Of a stretch of DNA of 6,368 nucleotides, positions 6,281-6,368 are shown in pieces. The notes beneath the pieces are model-generated. The model saw only the letters and a list, made by a program, of their open reading frames with translations. It made no database searches and was not told the origin of the DNA. Both the position numbers and the translations under genes were made by a program. Every line of letters starts with the position of its first letter. Position 1 is the first letter of the stretch. The stretch comes from Clostridiales bacterium UBA2432 (GTDB lineage Bacteria; Bacillota; Clostridia; Lachnospirales; Vallitaleaceae): positions 1 through 6,368 of the forward strand of contig DDQW01000009.1 of assembly GCA_002342805.1 (NCBI GenBank), read 5' to 3'.

Positions 6281-6309
6281 GATACACATCCAAAAAATAG
6301 GTCTCCATG

Positions 6310-6346
6310 ATTATATATTCTACTTTTTAGCGCTTTTTCCTTTAAA
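6310..6346 (-). promoter_or_regulatory. Possible promoter of the CAP gene
   Basis: The minus strand contains a perfect TATAAT (6310-6315) about 45 bases before the start, but no good -35 lies at the right distance. An alternative is TTTAAA (6341-6346), 18 bases, then TAGAAT (6317-6322). A promoter here is likely; its exact elements are uncertain. Confidence 0.4.
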
Positions 6347-6368
6347 AAAAAGGTGTCAGGAACCATGA

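Noticed and set aside
6265..6366. N-terminal extension of the CAP gene by 34 codons
   Set aside because: The extension has no ribosome site and covers the promoter region; the signal peptide and GAGAGGAG site place the start at 6264.

Overview
The window is a low-GC, single-direction stretch from a Gram-positive bacterium with an S-layer, most likely a clostridial member of the Bacillota. Strong AGGAGG-type ribosome sites, lysine-start Sec signal peptides, SLH cell-wall anchors, a CAP_assoc_N/CAP exoprotein and a Firmicutes-style AbiEi antitoxin all point that way. Genus cannot be told from the sequence. Every convincing gene lies on the minus strand, so the biological order runs from high to low coordinates.

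Right block (6368-4811): a likely promoter, then an intact secreted protein with three SLH repeats, a CAP_assoc_N-like region and a C-terminal CAP (SCP/PR-1-like) domain (6264-4819).

Middle block (4811-4074): the most unusual part. A well-formed TTGACA promoter, overlain by two inverted ~21-bp boxes, drives a type IV toxin-antitoxin AbiEi-like antitoxin (4740-4147). The expected AbiEii nucleotidyltransferase toxin is absent. Its translation-start arrangement survives (GGAGG, then an ATGA overlap with the antitoxin stop), but the start codon now leads into a decayed copy of the 3' end of the CAP gene. This makes a 20-residue chimeric mini-ORF that ends in the same nine residues as the CAP protein. 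Two direct repeats of the CAP gene tail therefore bracket the antitoxin (4080-4142 and 4811-4901). This looks like a defence or addiction cassette inserted at, or recombined into, the end of a surface-protein gene, after which the toxin was lost.

Next block (4073-3209): a complete LigB/DODA-type extradiol dioxygenase-family protein. Its ribosome site lies inside the repeat relic, so it probably shares transcripts with the antitoxin. An intrinsic terminator with a GAGA tetraloop follows it.

Left block (3181-1): a two-gene surface-protein operon. It holds an SLH-anchored protein with an unrecognised C-terminal half (3103-1934), then a large secreted protein resembling DUF5704/Athe_2463-type proteins (1924 to beyond the left edge). 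The stop of the first gene is built into the ribosome site of the second. Base composition changes inside both genes, suggesting mosaic domain exchange. No gap longer than about 160 bases lacks a gene, and no tRNA, rRNA, CRISPR array or transposase is visible.
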